Assembly: GCA_028554795.2 (NCBI GenBank)
Contig: CM068838.1
Span: 87,238,944-87,302,943 of the forward strand
Length of the DNA stretch: 64,000 nucleotides
Direction: 5' to 3'
DNA from: Sinohyriopsis cumingii
Taxonomy: Eukaryota; Mollusca; Bivalvia; Unionida; Unionidae
The notes beneath the pieces are model-generated. The model was not told where the DNA came from. It made no database searches and saw nothing but the letters and a program-made list of their open reading frames with translations. A program made the position numbers and the translations under genes. Shown piece after piece: positions 9,043 to 20,270 of this stretch (its first letter is position 1; the number at the start of each line of letters is the position of its first letter).

Positions 9043-10429
9043 TATGTTGAACTTGACTAGTCCAAAATCAAGTTCATTTTCCACTTGACCTCAATCACTG
9101 ATTTTTTAAAATTCTGTAAACAACTAATATATAGCTAAAAAAATCTCTGCGTATGGATTTAATATTAGGATCATTATTAATAGCAGTAAACATCTATATG
9201 GGTCTGGGTCTAGGTTACAGCAATTCCCCAATAAATATGCCTGGCCCACTTGTTATATTCTACATCCTATACTATAATTTTAGTAACAAACCTTCTAATT
9301 ATAACTAAGATTTTATTTTTTAAATATTAAGAAGCTCCTAGAAGATTATTTTCTGTTAGGTAATAGTTTTTATCAATGCTAATTGTGACCTGGGGTCAAG
9401 CAGAGGACAATATAATCTTGTTTTTCTAGAAATTATTCATTCATGCTTTAAGATCTCAGTAGAATCAATTGTATTATTTTGTGTCCAGTAGTTCATTTGA
9501 GCTGGAATTCTATTTATTCTAATTATTTCTTCACTAACAATACAAAATGCTCTTCAAAAATAACATTCTTGGAAACAGACTTGAATTTATAGTAAAATTT
9601 CATTAAGGATTTATTCTTGGATAGTATTATTGTGATCAAACCAAAGATTATTGGTACATCACCACTATAATGGCCACCACAGGCAAATCAACACCTTCAG
9701 CAATGGATTTAATTTGGATTTCCACTCAAGTTAAGTCAGAACTTTAATTATCAGTATTTGTGTCTGTAATTCCATGATTATTTTGCCTAACCACACACAA
9801 ATTTGACAATTTCTTGAATCTAGCAAAGACTAACTACAGTGGAGACAACTTTATCCATCTTTCAGTCACAGTGACACTGAACTTTTACCTCTGACCCCCA
9901 AAATGAATATGCTTCCTCCTTACCTCATATGTAAGCGAGCCAAGATGAAGAACTAATTTATTTTGCAGAAACCAGGTTTCTTCTTTGCCAGTGACATATG
10001 CACATAAACCATTTTTTAGGTCACAAGACCCTGGGTTTTTCCCTTTTCTTAAGTGCATACCATTAATAAAATTTGGCTAATGTAGATGGTAGTCAACTCA
10101 AGTTCTTATGCAGAACTACAAACAGATGGACAGACAGAAATACAAATATCAATACAAAATATATTTTCCACCTTGGTCACTGTTAAAAAAAAAAAAACTG
10201 TGTATTTCATTAAACTGATTTGCAGTAAATACAAAAACTCTCTACCTGAACTGACCTAATAAAAGAGGTTCACTCTTGTATGTTGACCAGATGCTTGTAC
10301 TGAATAATACATATTGTACACATTTTAGTATTTGCCTAGGTTACCAATTTTACCATAACAGTTGTGTATGATGCAGACCAAACTGCAAAAAAAAAGCATT
10401 AACTCTGATATACCATGGCATTACACACT
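9043..10429. other. Intron or intergenic sequence, no exon seen
   Basis: AT-rich sequence. The stretch near 9880-9990 (TGACCCCCAAAATGA, CCAAGATGAAGAAC) and the GGACAGACAG stretch near 10125 look like worn copies of dispersed repeats also seen near 14250, 54200 and 59260. If the lipid-transfer gene continues leftward, this lies in its next intron. Confidence 0.4.
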
Positions 10430-10900
10430 GACAGATCAGGGTCTACGATGTTCACTGGATATCATGGGTGGAACTAACAGTAGAGACCTAAATCTGCTAT
10501 AGCATAATACAGTGGCCAGCCATAGTACATGTTCAATGAACATCATGGATGAACTAACAGCAGAGACCTAACTCTTTATACAGTGGCCAGCCAGAGTACA
10601 TGTTCAATGAACCTCATGGTTGGGGCAACAAGCAGAGAGCTGGATTCACCATGGCATAAAATAATGACTGGGCATTTTAAATAATGTTTCATGGGCTTCA
10701 TGAGTAGAACAATGAGTACAGATCAAGATCTGTCATGGCATGACACAATGACAGGTCTGATCTTTTTATCCTGGATATCATGGGTAGAGATCTGTCTTGG
10801 CATGACACAATAACAGGTCTGATCTTTTTATCCTGGACATCATGGGTAGAGCAAACAGTACAGACCCAGATTTACCAAAACGGTGTGCATTTGTGTGATG
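10430..10900. repeat. Degenerate tandem repeat, units of about 75-100 bp
   Basis: Recurring words are CATGGCATGACACAATGACA, ATCATGGGTAGA, AGTACATGTTCAATGAAC and CAGTGGCCAGCC. The last two units (about 10725-10795 and 10796-10860) are nearly identical and share GGTCTGATCTTTTTATCCTGG. The array leads straight into the 54-bp minisatellite. Confidence 0.7.
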
Positions 10901-10929
10901 GTATATCTAAGTTTATACCTTTCACAATT

Positions 10930-12379
10930 AGTAATCATCATACATGGGAAATTAGGGCAGTGCAATTCATTACCTGTCATTGTGTATACATCATACATGG
11001 GAAATTAGGGTAGTGCAATTAATTACCTTTTCAATGTGTAAACATCATACATGGGAAATTAGGGTAGTGCAATTAATTACCTTTTCAATGTGTAAACATC
11101 ATACATGGGAAATTAGGGTAGTGCAATTCATTACCTTTTCATTGTGTAAACATCATACGTGGAAAAATAGGGTAGTGCAATTCATTACCTTTTCAATGTG
11201 TAAACATCATACATGGGAAATTAGGGTAGTGCAATTCATTACCTTTTCATTATGTAAACATCATACATGGAAAAATATGGTAGTGCAATTCATTACCTTT
11301 TCATTATGTAAACATCATACATGGAAAAATAGGGTAGTGCAATTCATTACCTTTTCATTGTGTATACATCATACATGGGAAATTAGGGTAGTGCAATCCA
11401 TTACCTTTTCATTATGTAAACATCATACATGGAAAAATATGGTAGTGCAATTCATTACCTTTTCATTATGTAAACATCATACATGGAAAAATAGGGTAGT
11501 GCAATTCATTACCTTTTCATTATGTATACATCATACATGGGAAATTAGGGTAGTGCAATTCATTACCTTTTCATTATGTAAACATCATACATGGAAAAAT
11601 AGGGTAGTGCAATTCATTACCTGTCATTGTGTAAACATCATACATGGAAAAATAGGGTGGTGCAATTCATTACCTGTCATTGTGTAAACATCATACATGG
11701 GAAAATAGGGTAGTGCAATTCATTACCTGTCATTGTGTAAACATCGTACAAGGGAAAATAGGGAAGTGTAATTCATTACCTTTTCATTATGTAAACAAAA
11801 TCATACATGGGAAATTAGAGTAGTGCAATTCATTACCTTTTCATTGTGTAAACATCATACATGGGAAATTAGGGTAGTGCAATTCATTACCTTTTCACTG
11901 TGTAAACATCATACATGGGAAATTAGGGTAGTGCAATTCATTTTCATTGTGTAAACATCGTACATGGGAAATTAGGGTAGTGCAATTCATTACCTTTTCA
12001 TTGTGTAAACATCATACATGGGAAATTAGGGTAGTGCAATTCATTACCTTTTCAATGTGTAAACATCATACATGGAAAAATAGGGTAGTGCAATTCATTA
12101 CCTTTTCATTGTGTAAACATCATACATGGGAAATTAGGGTAGTGCAATTCATTACCTGTCATTGTGTAAACATCGTACATGGGAAATTAGGGTAGTGCAA
12201 TTAATTACCTTTTCTATGTGTAAACATCATACATGGGAAATTAGGGTAGTGCAATTCATTACCTGTCATTACCTGTCATTGTGTAAACATCGTACATGGG
12301 AAATTAGGGTAGTGCAATTCATTACCTTTTCATTGTGTAAACATCATACGTGGGAAATTAGGGTAGTGCAGTTCATTAC
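10930..12379. repeat. 54-bp minisatellite abutting an exon, about 26 units
   Basis: Consensus unit begins GTAAACATCATACATGGGAA and ends ATTACCTTTTCATTGT, 54 bp with some 52-53 bp variants. Two main types differ at GGGAAATTAGGG versus GGAAAAATAGGG. At 11253-11576 they alternate in a three-unit, 162-bp higher-order pattern. On the minus strand each unit carries ATGAAAAG|GTAATGAA, the same as the 3' end of the adjacent exon plus its splice donor. Because 54 is a multiple of 3 the array yields long open frames; these are not genes. Confidence 0.9.
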
Positions 12380-12486
12380 CTTTTCATATCTTGATATGGC
12401 ATTTGGGACCTGATGCCCTTCTCGCACCTTCTTAAAAACATGTCCATCTGGGGAACGAATCACAGTGTAGGTGGCATTGTGGTCAC
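12380..12486 (-). CDS. Large lipid transfer protein (vitellogenin-like), exon 6 of those seen
   Basis: A 107-bp exon between acceptor TTTACTAG and donor GTAATG. After two bases completing a Gly codon it reads DHNATYTVIRSPDGHVFKKV and ends at ISRYEK in phase 0. With the previous exon it gives the W-E-Y...GHEG-x-H...TYTV pattern found in the N-terminal lipoprotein (Vitellogenin_N) domain of vitellogenins and apolipophorins. These are secreted proteins that load and carry lipid. The donor is unusual: the intron starts with a 54-bp minisatellite whose units each repeat the last 8 exon bases and the donor. Reading on past the donor meets a TGA after 11 codons. The next exon to the left was not found. 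Confidence 0.75.
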
Positions 12487-14898
12487 CTAGTAAATACCAA
12501 TATATTGTATAAAATCAGTATCTAAAAACAATAACTGATCTGAAACAATTAATCCAATCTAGCCAGCTCATTGCTGGATATAGTTTTCTTCTTTTGAGTA
12601 AACTTTACATTGCAAAAGGTATAAATGTATTGTGATATCTCTATATATTTCAGAAAGAATCTACAAAATATTTCCCCATGTTTGCCATAAAAAAGGAGCA
12701 CATAATGTTATTCAGCCTGTCTGTGAAGGCATTAGTGCATGCATGCATTCACAATGTCACACAACTCCTCCATAACCAATGAAGATAGAGACATCAAACT
12801 TTGAGATGTAATTGTGGGTTGTCTGCACAGTTGCACAACTCTTTTAAAACTCTAATTGATCATCTAAGGGAGGAGCTAGAGGGATGAGGGTGTTTTACAA
12901 ACAACAAGAACCACCATTATTAATCTAAACATCCATTCCTTCCAATTTTTCAGTTACCATATATTCAACTGGAATTTACCAAAACCAGTCAGCACCTCTT
13001 ACTGATGGGCTTAGCAAACAAACTTACATTGAGCCCTACCGACAGGAAATGTTGTTGTTGTGGGTTTAATGCCACTTTCCAGCACATGATACATGGTGGC
13101 CTATACATCTAGTGGAGGAAGAACATGGAAATCTCCCAGGAAGAACCAGGAACAGGCTACAGGGAAGCTTTCTCATATTCTCATGTTAGTGGTGCCACTA
13201 TCTCAAACCCAAGCAGAAAAAGATGAGATGTCAGTGATCTGTAGAGGTGAGTACCTTAGACAACTTGGCCACCTGGGGATCTAGCTGCTTGAAATCACTA
13301 GATGATCTATCTTTACAAGATTTGCGAATATACCATTTGCCATGTCTTTATTTCATTGACAGAAAAGACAAAACTACTGTGCTGATGAAATCTGACCTGG
13401 TTCTCTCCACTCACATTGCTAGTCACATGGCTATCCAAGTCTTGCAGTGTACATATGCACGACATTAGTGGTCCAATAGTTATACAATTAAAAAAATTCC
13501 CATGTTGTTGTACAAAATATTCAAAGATATTCAAGTCACATGATGTTTTATGAAGAAAACTATAAAAAGCAAATAATTTGCATCATATTTGAGAACCACC
13601 ACCAGAAACTCACTGTTGCAGAAAATTGGAAAAAAGCCAGATGCATCATGTAGAGATCACATGTCAATGTGCTGGTCACATGATACTAGCAAAAAGTTCA
13701 TGGACAATGCTCTCTCTCAATGAATTAAAAACACACAAATGCTATAGTGGCAATTTATGAGAATATAATCATTTTCCCATCCATTTCTTGCAGGTAGGGC
13801 TCAAATTTTGTAATGTCATTAGGTTTGCTTGGCCCGATAGTAAGCAGCTCCCCTATGCCAACGCTGCACGGTTTCAGCAAATAACAATAGGAACTTTCCC
13901 CAACATAATGCTGCAAGCCAACCTGGTTGAAATCAAACAAACATCATTGAAATTATGCTGTGGAAACCAAAATCAAAAAGAGGAATAATTAGGAGGTATA
14001 ACCCCTGTAAATCATGTCATATAACACTGGAAATCATTCATGGTCTCATTAATATCAAGCTGTGTATCAAATTTGGCTTAAAATCCAACATTCCTAGGTA
14101 AAGTTAAGTGCAGAAATAAAAGTTCTGAGAATAGGTAATCAGGGATAAAACTCTCGTGAGGTCTATTAATAATAAGCTCCTTACCAAATCTGGCTAGAAT
14201 CTAAATATTCACAGCAAATTTATCATACAGAATCAATTGTTCAGGACAGATGGATGGGATGGGATGGATGAACATGATTGGTTCCAATGACTTTGCCAAG
14301 AAGGGCCATAATTATAATAACTTCTAATTGGTTACTCTGCTATTTCTGAAAATGGCTATGTGGAAATTACTGACCCAAGTGTCAATATATATATGTACCA
14401 GAGCAGTTTTTGAGCCAGACCTCTGGAGCATGCAAATGTAACCCATTGGTCACAACATACATGTATTGAAAATTGAATATTTTACCCCTCTATCATCTAT
14501 CATTACACTATACCACACACCACCACCCAACCCTGGGTCATTAAGGACCAGATGTAGCTTGGGAAGGATCAATGAGGGCATGGAAATGTGAAGGGCAATT
14601 TCACTCCATTGGCAGATATTTGGCACAGTATTTTTCGACATTTGCAGGAATCTTGCAATCATGCATCCTGGAATAATTAATTGTTTTGATCAATTCTTCT
14701 TTGATAATAAAAGATGTAAGTATTGCAAAAACATGCAGCAGATTCCAGTAAAATTCTGTGCTTCAAAACAAACATCTAAATTTTCCAAAAACCTTATCTG
14801 AAATGCACTTCTGTAATAAGTCGGCATAACCAATCAAATATTTTTAATTACAGACAAGTAGATAAGTGTAGTTAGCCCAAGTTTTAAAAGGATTTTAC
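12487..14898 (-). other. Intron 5 of the lipid-transfer gene
   Basis: AT-rich intron of 2.4 kb containing one SINE family B copy (13051-13280). A worn GGATGGATGGGATGG stretch lies near 14250. No other exon is visible, and the 60-80 codon frames here have no splice or family support. Confidence 0.6.
13051..13280 (-). mobile_element. SINE family B copy with tRNA-like head
   Basis: Plus-strand text starts with GTTGTTGTTG, which is the 3' tail of a minus-strand element. The body landmarks TTTAATGCCACTTTCCAGCA and GTGGAGGAAGAACATGGAAA match the copies at 24183, 25798, 35368 and 60638. The far end, GGCCACCTGGGGATC, is the reverse of a tRNA-like A-box start (GTGGCC...). This is an older copy, with several substitutions in the B-box region. 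Confidence 0.75.
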
Positions 14899-14962
14899 CT
14901 TCATGTCCAAACTCTTTTGTCTGGTACTCCCAGCTGTCAGACTCATCATCACTGTCGGAAAC
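14899..14962 (-). CDS. Large lipid transfer protein (vitellogenin-like), exon 5 of those seen
   Basis: A 64-bp exon between acceptor TATGTAG and donor GTAAAATC. It reads VSDSDDESDSWEYQTKEFGH and then E plus one base, which completes with the next exon to Gly. The acidic Ser/Asp-rich start is probably a surface loop. WEYQTKEFGHEG matches the conserved W-x-Y...E-x-GHEG stretch of Vitellogenin_N proteins. The phase (0 in, 1 out) agrees with both neighbours. Confidence 0.8.
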
Positions 14963-15767
14963 CTACATACATAGAAAATGAGGAAATTCTGTCACCAAAG
15001 TAATTTAATTTTTCATTAAAAGTGAACCAATTTTCCTTCAACTATGTAATTTTCTTACATTTATAGACGTCTCTATATCAAACCTTTTTCTGGATAAAAG
15101 AACTGTGAGCTAAATTATTAAAATGGTAATTATATTAATACATGGACAAAATGCTTTTTTCTTATATGTAATCAAACAATGATCAAATACATGTACTATA
15201 TAAATCATACCAAGTTTAAGAAGCAGATTTTATGACAATACAAGATTTCCCATCATGCCTTGAGACTGCTGATCAAGTGTTCCTATAGTTGTACTTTCAG
15301 CAAGAAAATGAGCATTCTGTGAAGTTGAGCAATAAACTGAAAATGTGTCACCTTTGAGGAATGGAAATTATTTTTTTGAAAAATATATTTTACTTGCCAC
15401 CACTTGTCTTTACAAAGTTATGTCCCTTCAACAACCCTGACAACAACATAAGAAATCCTGTTTGCTGCAATTTGATCAACTGGACATCTTTTTGTGGTAT
15501 AATAGGGTAAATACAAATTTTTAAAAAAAGGCTAAAAACATTTAATGCAACAGATTCAGTCATCTGAAACCTATCATTCTCTCAAATTGTTAATATTTCT
15601 TTTTATAATTAGCCAATAAATGCAAATAAAATTCAAAACTTAAAAAATAGGGGTAGGGGTAATGTGCTAGAGAATGAACTTAATCATCAAAGGATCAAAT
15701 CAAAAATTGGGATATAATAAATAAGACTGATAATTCTATCACATGACATTTAATCTACCATATTTAC
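14963..15767 (-). other. Intron 4 of the lipid-transfer gene
   Basis: AT-rich intron of 805 bp. I see no repeats or exons. Confidence 0.7.
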
Positions 15768-15900
15768 CTCATGCTGATCGTGAAGTTTGCCAGACAAGAG
15801 AGCAGCAAATCCTCTTTTGATGGCTAGCACTTCTCCATCTTCACCCTTAGGATGGTACACATGCTCAATTTCTCCTTGCTGGCTTATTATGAAGGAGAAC
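15768..15900 (-). CDS. Large lipid transfer protein (vitellogenin-like), exon 4 of those seen
   Basis: A 133-bp exon with a strong polypyrimidine tract and acceptor TTCTCTCCTGCAG, and donor GTAAATA. One base completes Trp with the previous exon. It then reads FSFIISQQGEIEHVYHPKGE and VLAIKRGFAALLSGKLHDQH. This is the hallmark N-terminal block of the Vitellogenin_N family: a beta strand with G-x-I/V, then 'HPxxD...VLAIKRGxxALLS'. It is the best evidence for the gene's identity. The block belongs to the beta-barrel that starts lipoprotein assembly; the partner and lipid cannot be told from this fragment. Confidence 0.88.
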
Positions 15901-15984
15901 CTGCAGGAGAGAAAAATAGTTTCAATATAACACGAAAGAGTACTGTTGGTCTCCCTTTATACATATCAACATATCATTACAGGA

Positions 15985-16230
15985 TACATAATGTTGATCT
16001 CCCCTGACACACATTCAATAAAACATGATAGGGTACATAATCTGGATCTCCCCTCATCTCCCCTGACATATATTTAATATTACATGACAGGGTACATAAT
16101 GTAGATCTCCCCTGACATATATTTAATATTACATGACAATGTACATAATGTAGATCTCCCTCAATACACATTCAATAGAACATGAGAGGGTACATACATG
16201 GAATCTCCCTAATGACACATATTCAACATG
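15985..16230. repeat. Tandem repeat of about 50 bp, about five degenerate units
   Basis: Recurring words are GTACATAATGTAGATCTCCC, CTGACATATATTTAATATTA and CATGACAGG. Units vary by small indels. Confidence 0.8.
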
Positions 16231-16329
16231 CCAAGTTCATCTACACTGTATTAAAGGCTGCCTGTTCATGCCATAAATGAAGTGATTTCTTTGAAAAATG
16301 TAGGTTTTGGGGGATAGAGCTCATTTCAA

Positions 16330-16640
16330 TTACACAATACTTGCCAATAAGTATTGCCCATCATTTCATCCATTCAATGTGAATACATCCTCCAACAGAG
16401 TGAAGAATTGTCAATAAGAAGCAGTGTGTACCTTACATGGCCATGTAAATAACAGTCACCTTTATCACATACAACATTGCACAAGGAGGGAAAAGGGCAT
16501 TCAGCAATTGCTACAGGTAAATACTGCATAATTAAAATTAGTTTACTTCTCCCCTCCACACAAAACCTACATTTTAAAAACAGCAGTAACTTACCCTTTA
16601 CTACTGCACAAATGAATTCGTCAATTAGGTGGGTAGACGG
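16330..16640. repeat. Dispersed repeat C, copy 1
   Basis: About 300 bp matching 19965-20270. Shared words are CATCCATT(C/T)..ATGT.AATACAT and AGAATTGTCAA.AAGA, then ACTTACCC and GCACA..TGAAT..GTCA.TTAGGT. The type of element is unknown; no inverted termini or tail were found. Confidence 0.65.
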
Positions 16641-18840
16641 ACACATTAAACTGAGGAAAAATATTTAAAAAATGGTAATTATACTCACTAAGTGATGTTG
16701 AGATCCACCTTACAAATTTATGGTATTATTACAGAGCTAAAGTTAGTTATTTAAGGTGATATGGTTTTCATTGTGGTTTAGAAGACAAGATACATTTGTA
16801 TATATAAATTTTCTTAATTCTCTGGATAAATTTAATAATTGTATATGATAAATAAGTACATCTTTATTCACAGTTAAATTTAGTGGCTGCAGATAAATTC
16901 AATAGCAGAAGTTTAGTATAACCCATATCCAGGACTTTTCTTTTGGACTTGATTCACAATTTCATGAAGTTATCTGTCTTGTGGAATTTCTTCTTTGGCT
17001 TACCGCAAGACACCATGAACCAATTTAACAGGATTCTCCCCATATGAACTAATCTTTTGGAAGAGAAATGAGAGTGCTACTGAATGTTTCTCCAGCCAAC
17101 ACTACAAATATCAAGAAGTCAGTAAAGGACAAAACTGCCACAACAGCAATGAGCAAACAGCATCCATCTTACTGCAGTTTTTACCATGCAAATTTCACAC
17201 AAAAAAAAGCTAAAAGGAAATAGGAAAAAGTTTACAAAGGGAAGATTCTAACTGGACTTGATCAGTTATATTTGTTTTGCTATGCTGTACTTTCCTATCA
17301 ACCTTAATTTCCATATGTTTCAAACACCTCTTCTTTCCTATGGCATAGCAGAAGAGAAGTAAAAATCCCAAACTTGGACTTCTGAGAGCTGTGCTGCACA
17401 TTCCAAATGGATTTTCTTTGCAAACAAATAACTTTTTGTAAACGAATATTACAGCAGTGAATGGCACAATGCTGATGCCAACCCTTATTAGAGTCCTGAA
17501 AGTCTCTAAGTCCCCGTGACACCTGCATATCAACTTCAGTGTGATGTGACATACATGCAAGATTATGATGTACTGTATATATTGGTAAGAAGTCAGACAT
17601 TTATGAAACTTTCGTTCATATGGCAAAGATGATATAGAGACTAATAATGTGACTGAATGTTTAATATTATTTAGCATGTACATGTATATGCATCAAGACT
17701 TTTATATAAAATAAACATCCGTAAGAACTCTTGGGACTGTCAACTTATTTCTGTGCCTAACTGAAAAAGTTTAAATAAATCTCAATATTGTCATACCTTA
17801 GAAACCTGTATAATGGAATGTAGATTCTGTGAATGGAGTAGATTTTGTAGGTTTGTAGTGTGCAAGGATGTGCGTGTAAACACTGATATCAGGTAAAACA
17901 CTATTAAATATACGTTTAATCCTGTTTATCCAATAATTCAGCTAAAGCAATAGTACCGGTATATACAGAAGTTTTAAAAATGTGGGGACCAAATATAAGT
18001 TTTAAAAAAAAACAAGTAAAAATTACAGTGAGATAAAGCTATTGTTTCAGTTCATTAAATTCACCAAAAGGTCTTGATGAGCAAAAACAAAACTGAAATT
18101 CTAAGTAAAACAGAGTTGTAGCCAATGACAAACACAAATGAAGTAAACTTTCCAATAAACATTCCAACAAATGTTCATGAAGAAAAACCAATTTGAAAGG
18201 GAATACTTGTGTTTGATAAGTCATGCAAAGAGAGGATAAATAACAACTTTATTTTACTTGCTGAATTGGAACTACCTGTAATTGTATTTGTTGAAATCAC
18301 ACAAGGTATTTTGTCAACACTGAAAAACGAAACCACAATAACTTCTTAATTATTTTACTCACTGAATTGGAACTAACTGTTCTTGTTGAAATCTCACAGG
18401 GAATTTTGTTAACACTGAAAAATGAACTACAATAATTTTATCTAAATCTTAAATTATCTAGCTGTTCATTAATTCCTTTTAAATTGTATCAAATGGCTTG
18501 GTGATCAAGACTAATTCATGTGCATTCCATTATATGGCTCTGTCTGAGTGAGTGCTCTCAGGGATCATTTCTAAAGCTCAATGAATTTACAGAACTTGTC
18601 CTAATAGCATTTTAAATTCCTAGTGATGAAATGCATTATCATAAAATGGATTTTGTTTACAGCACAAGCAATATGCTGATAACCTTAGAATGAATGCTTG
18701 AAACTGTTTTCCATAATTTGAAAGCATTTGAAATGGGCATTATGCATTTTGTTTAATTAAAAATATATATACACTTCTTATCTATGCCATGGGATGTTTT
18801 GGCACATTACTCAAACATTGTTATTAGTAGGTTTAGTAGT

Positions 18841-18885
18841 ATTATTATTACTATTATTATTTTATTATTATTATTATTATTAATG
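18841..18885. repeat. (ATT)n microsatellite
   Basis: A run of ATT/TATTAT with interruptions. Confidence 0.9.
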
Positions 18886-19964
18886 CTATATCAAGATTAC
18901 TTTACATCACCTGTACAAGAAAATCAAATTACATGGACAGTATATGTTGTTCTCTCCAAAATTCATGTTCTACACAAGACTACTGTATCCTAATTCATTT
19001 TAATTCATCCTACAAATTAAATTATCACTGACTTAAAATATATACTGATCTTAGTTTGATCACACTTAAAAAATATTTTATCAAATCCCTGTAAAGCCAT
19101 CGAAGAAAATGTTATGGTTTTAAAAACAGCAGCAATATTTTACACATTTCTAAAAAGATCTACAATTCTAGCTCAATTGTACTAAATTAACTTGCCTAAA
19201 AACAATAGGTGATGTCAATTTCTACCAAAAACCAATAAATACCACAGAACTCAAGATAAATGAGAAAGCAGCCATTGAAATTTCAGTCTCTTATAACAAG
19301 AATTTATGTATATTTATATGAAAATGTTCCATTTCTTGAGTATTTTAATTTTATCTGCTGAATTACAGTGATTTTTTCAAATACCATTTGCTATGGTGAG
19401 TTAATAGATTTTGTCTGTTAAATTACACAGTTGTGGTTGAAATTTAAATGCTGTACATAGAGATTTCCAATTTCACAGTTGAATCAAATTGTTAATATTC
19501 AAAGTTTAGTTTCAAATGTCATGGTTTTAAATTTTATCTGTTGAATTTACACAACAGTGGTAGTAAATTCCTATGTTGACTCTTCCAACAACAGTATCTG
19601 CATGGTCAGTAATCAAGGCTTTTGGGACAGTTTTAATTTGCATAGTTTCCTAAACCCCTTTATAGATTCTCATCACACTTGAAATGAATCATTACGAATC
19701 TTAGGCAATCTGTTCTCATTGTCACCTTAGGATTATGGTCCTGGTTAAATAAAATTTGCATAAGATTTTTCTTTACTTTTTTGTATACTTATATTTCGTA
19801 AACCCTTGGATGGATTTTCATCATATTTATTGCGAATCATTACGAAGCAAAAAACATTCTGCAACATTTGCTCTCATACATTAGATATCTGGGTCAGAGT
19901 CATACAGTAGCTATGTATTAAGGTTTCTGTTAAACATATTTTTGCAGGGTAAAACTAATTTTAA

Positions 19965-20270
19965 TTATCCAGTACTTACCCATAACCGTTGAACACTCAC
20001 TTTTGTGTCGAAAAGCCTCATCCATTTGATGTAAATACATTCTCCCACAAAGTGGAGAATTGTCAACAAGACATGGTCCACTCGTGCACATCTTTATTAT
20101 AGTCGACATTACCTCAGAACATCAATGTTGATGGGCAGATAGCATTTGGCAATAAAATGGGTAAATTTGCAAAATCAATTTTATCCCCTAACTAAATTTT
20201 AATTGCAGCAATATCTTACCCATTGCTATTGCACAGCTGAATCTGTCATTTAGGTAGACTGATCAAAACA
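19965..20270. repeat. Dispersed repeat C, copy 2
   Basis: Diverged copy of 16330-16640, in the same orientation. Confidence 0.65.

Noticed and set aside
9920..9990. Further lipid-transfer exon left of 12380
   Set aside because: A donor-like GAG|GTAAGG exists, but the sequence before it matches a dispersed repeat type and does not give a fitting phase or family motif.
10930..12379. CRISPR-like array
   Set aside because: Repeats are directly adjacent with no unique spacers, and the context is an animal intron.
10980..12413. Long plus-strand frames with an 18-residue repeat (HHTWEIRVVQFITFSLCK)
   Set aside because: They are the translation of the 54-bp minisatellite; the unit is a multiple of 3, so any frame without a stop stays open. 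No start context or splice support.
17210..17683. 157-codon minus-strand frame in intron 3
   Set aside because: No domain, alternative start, overlapping frame of similar length, and inside an intron of the same strand without splice-phase fit.
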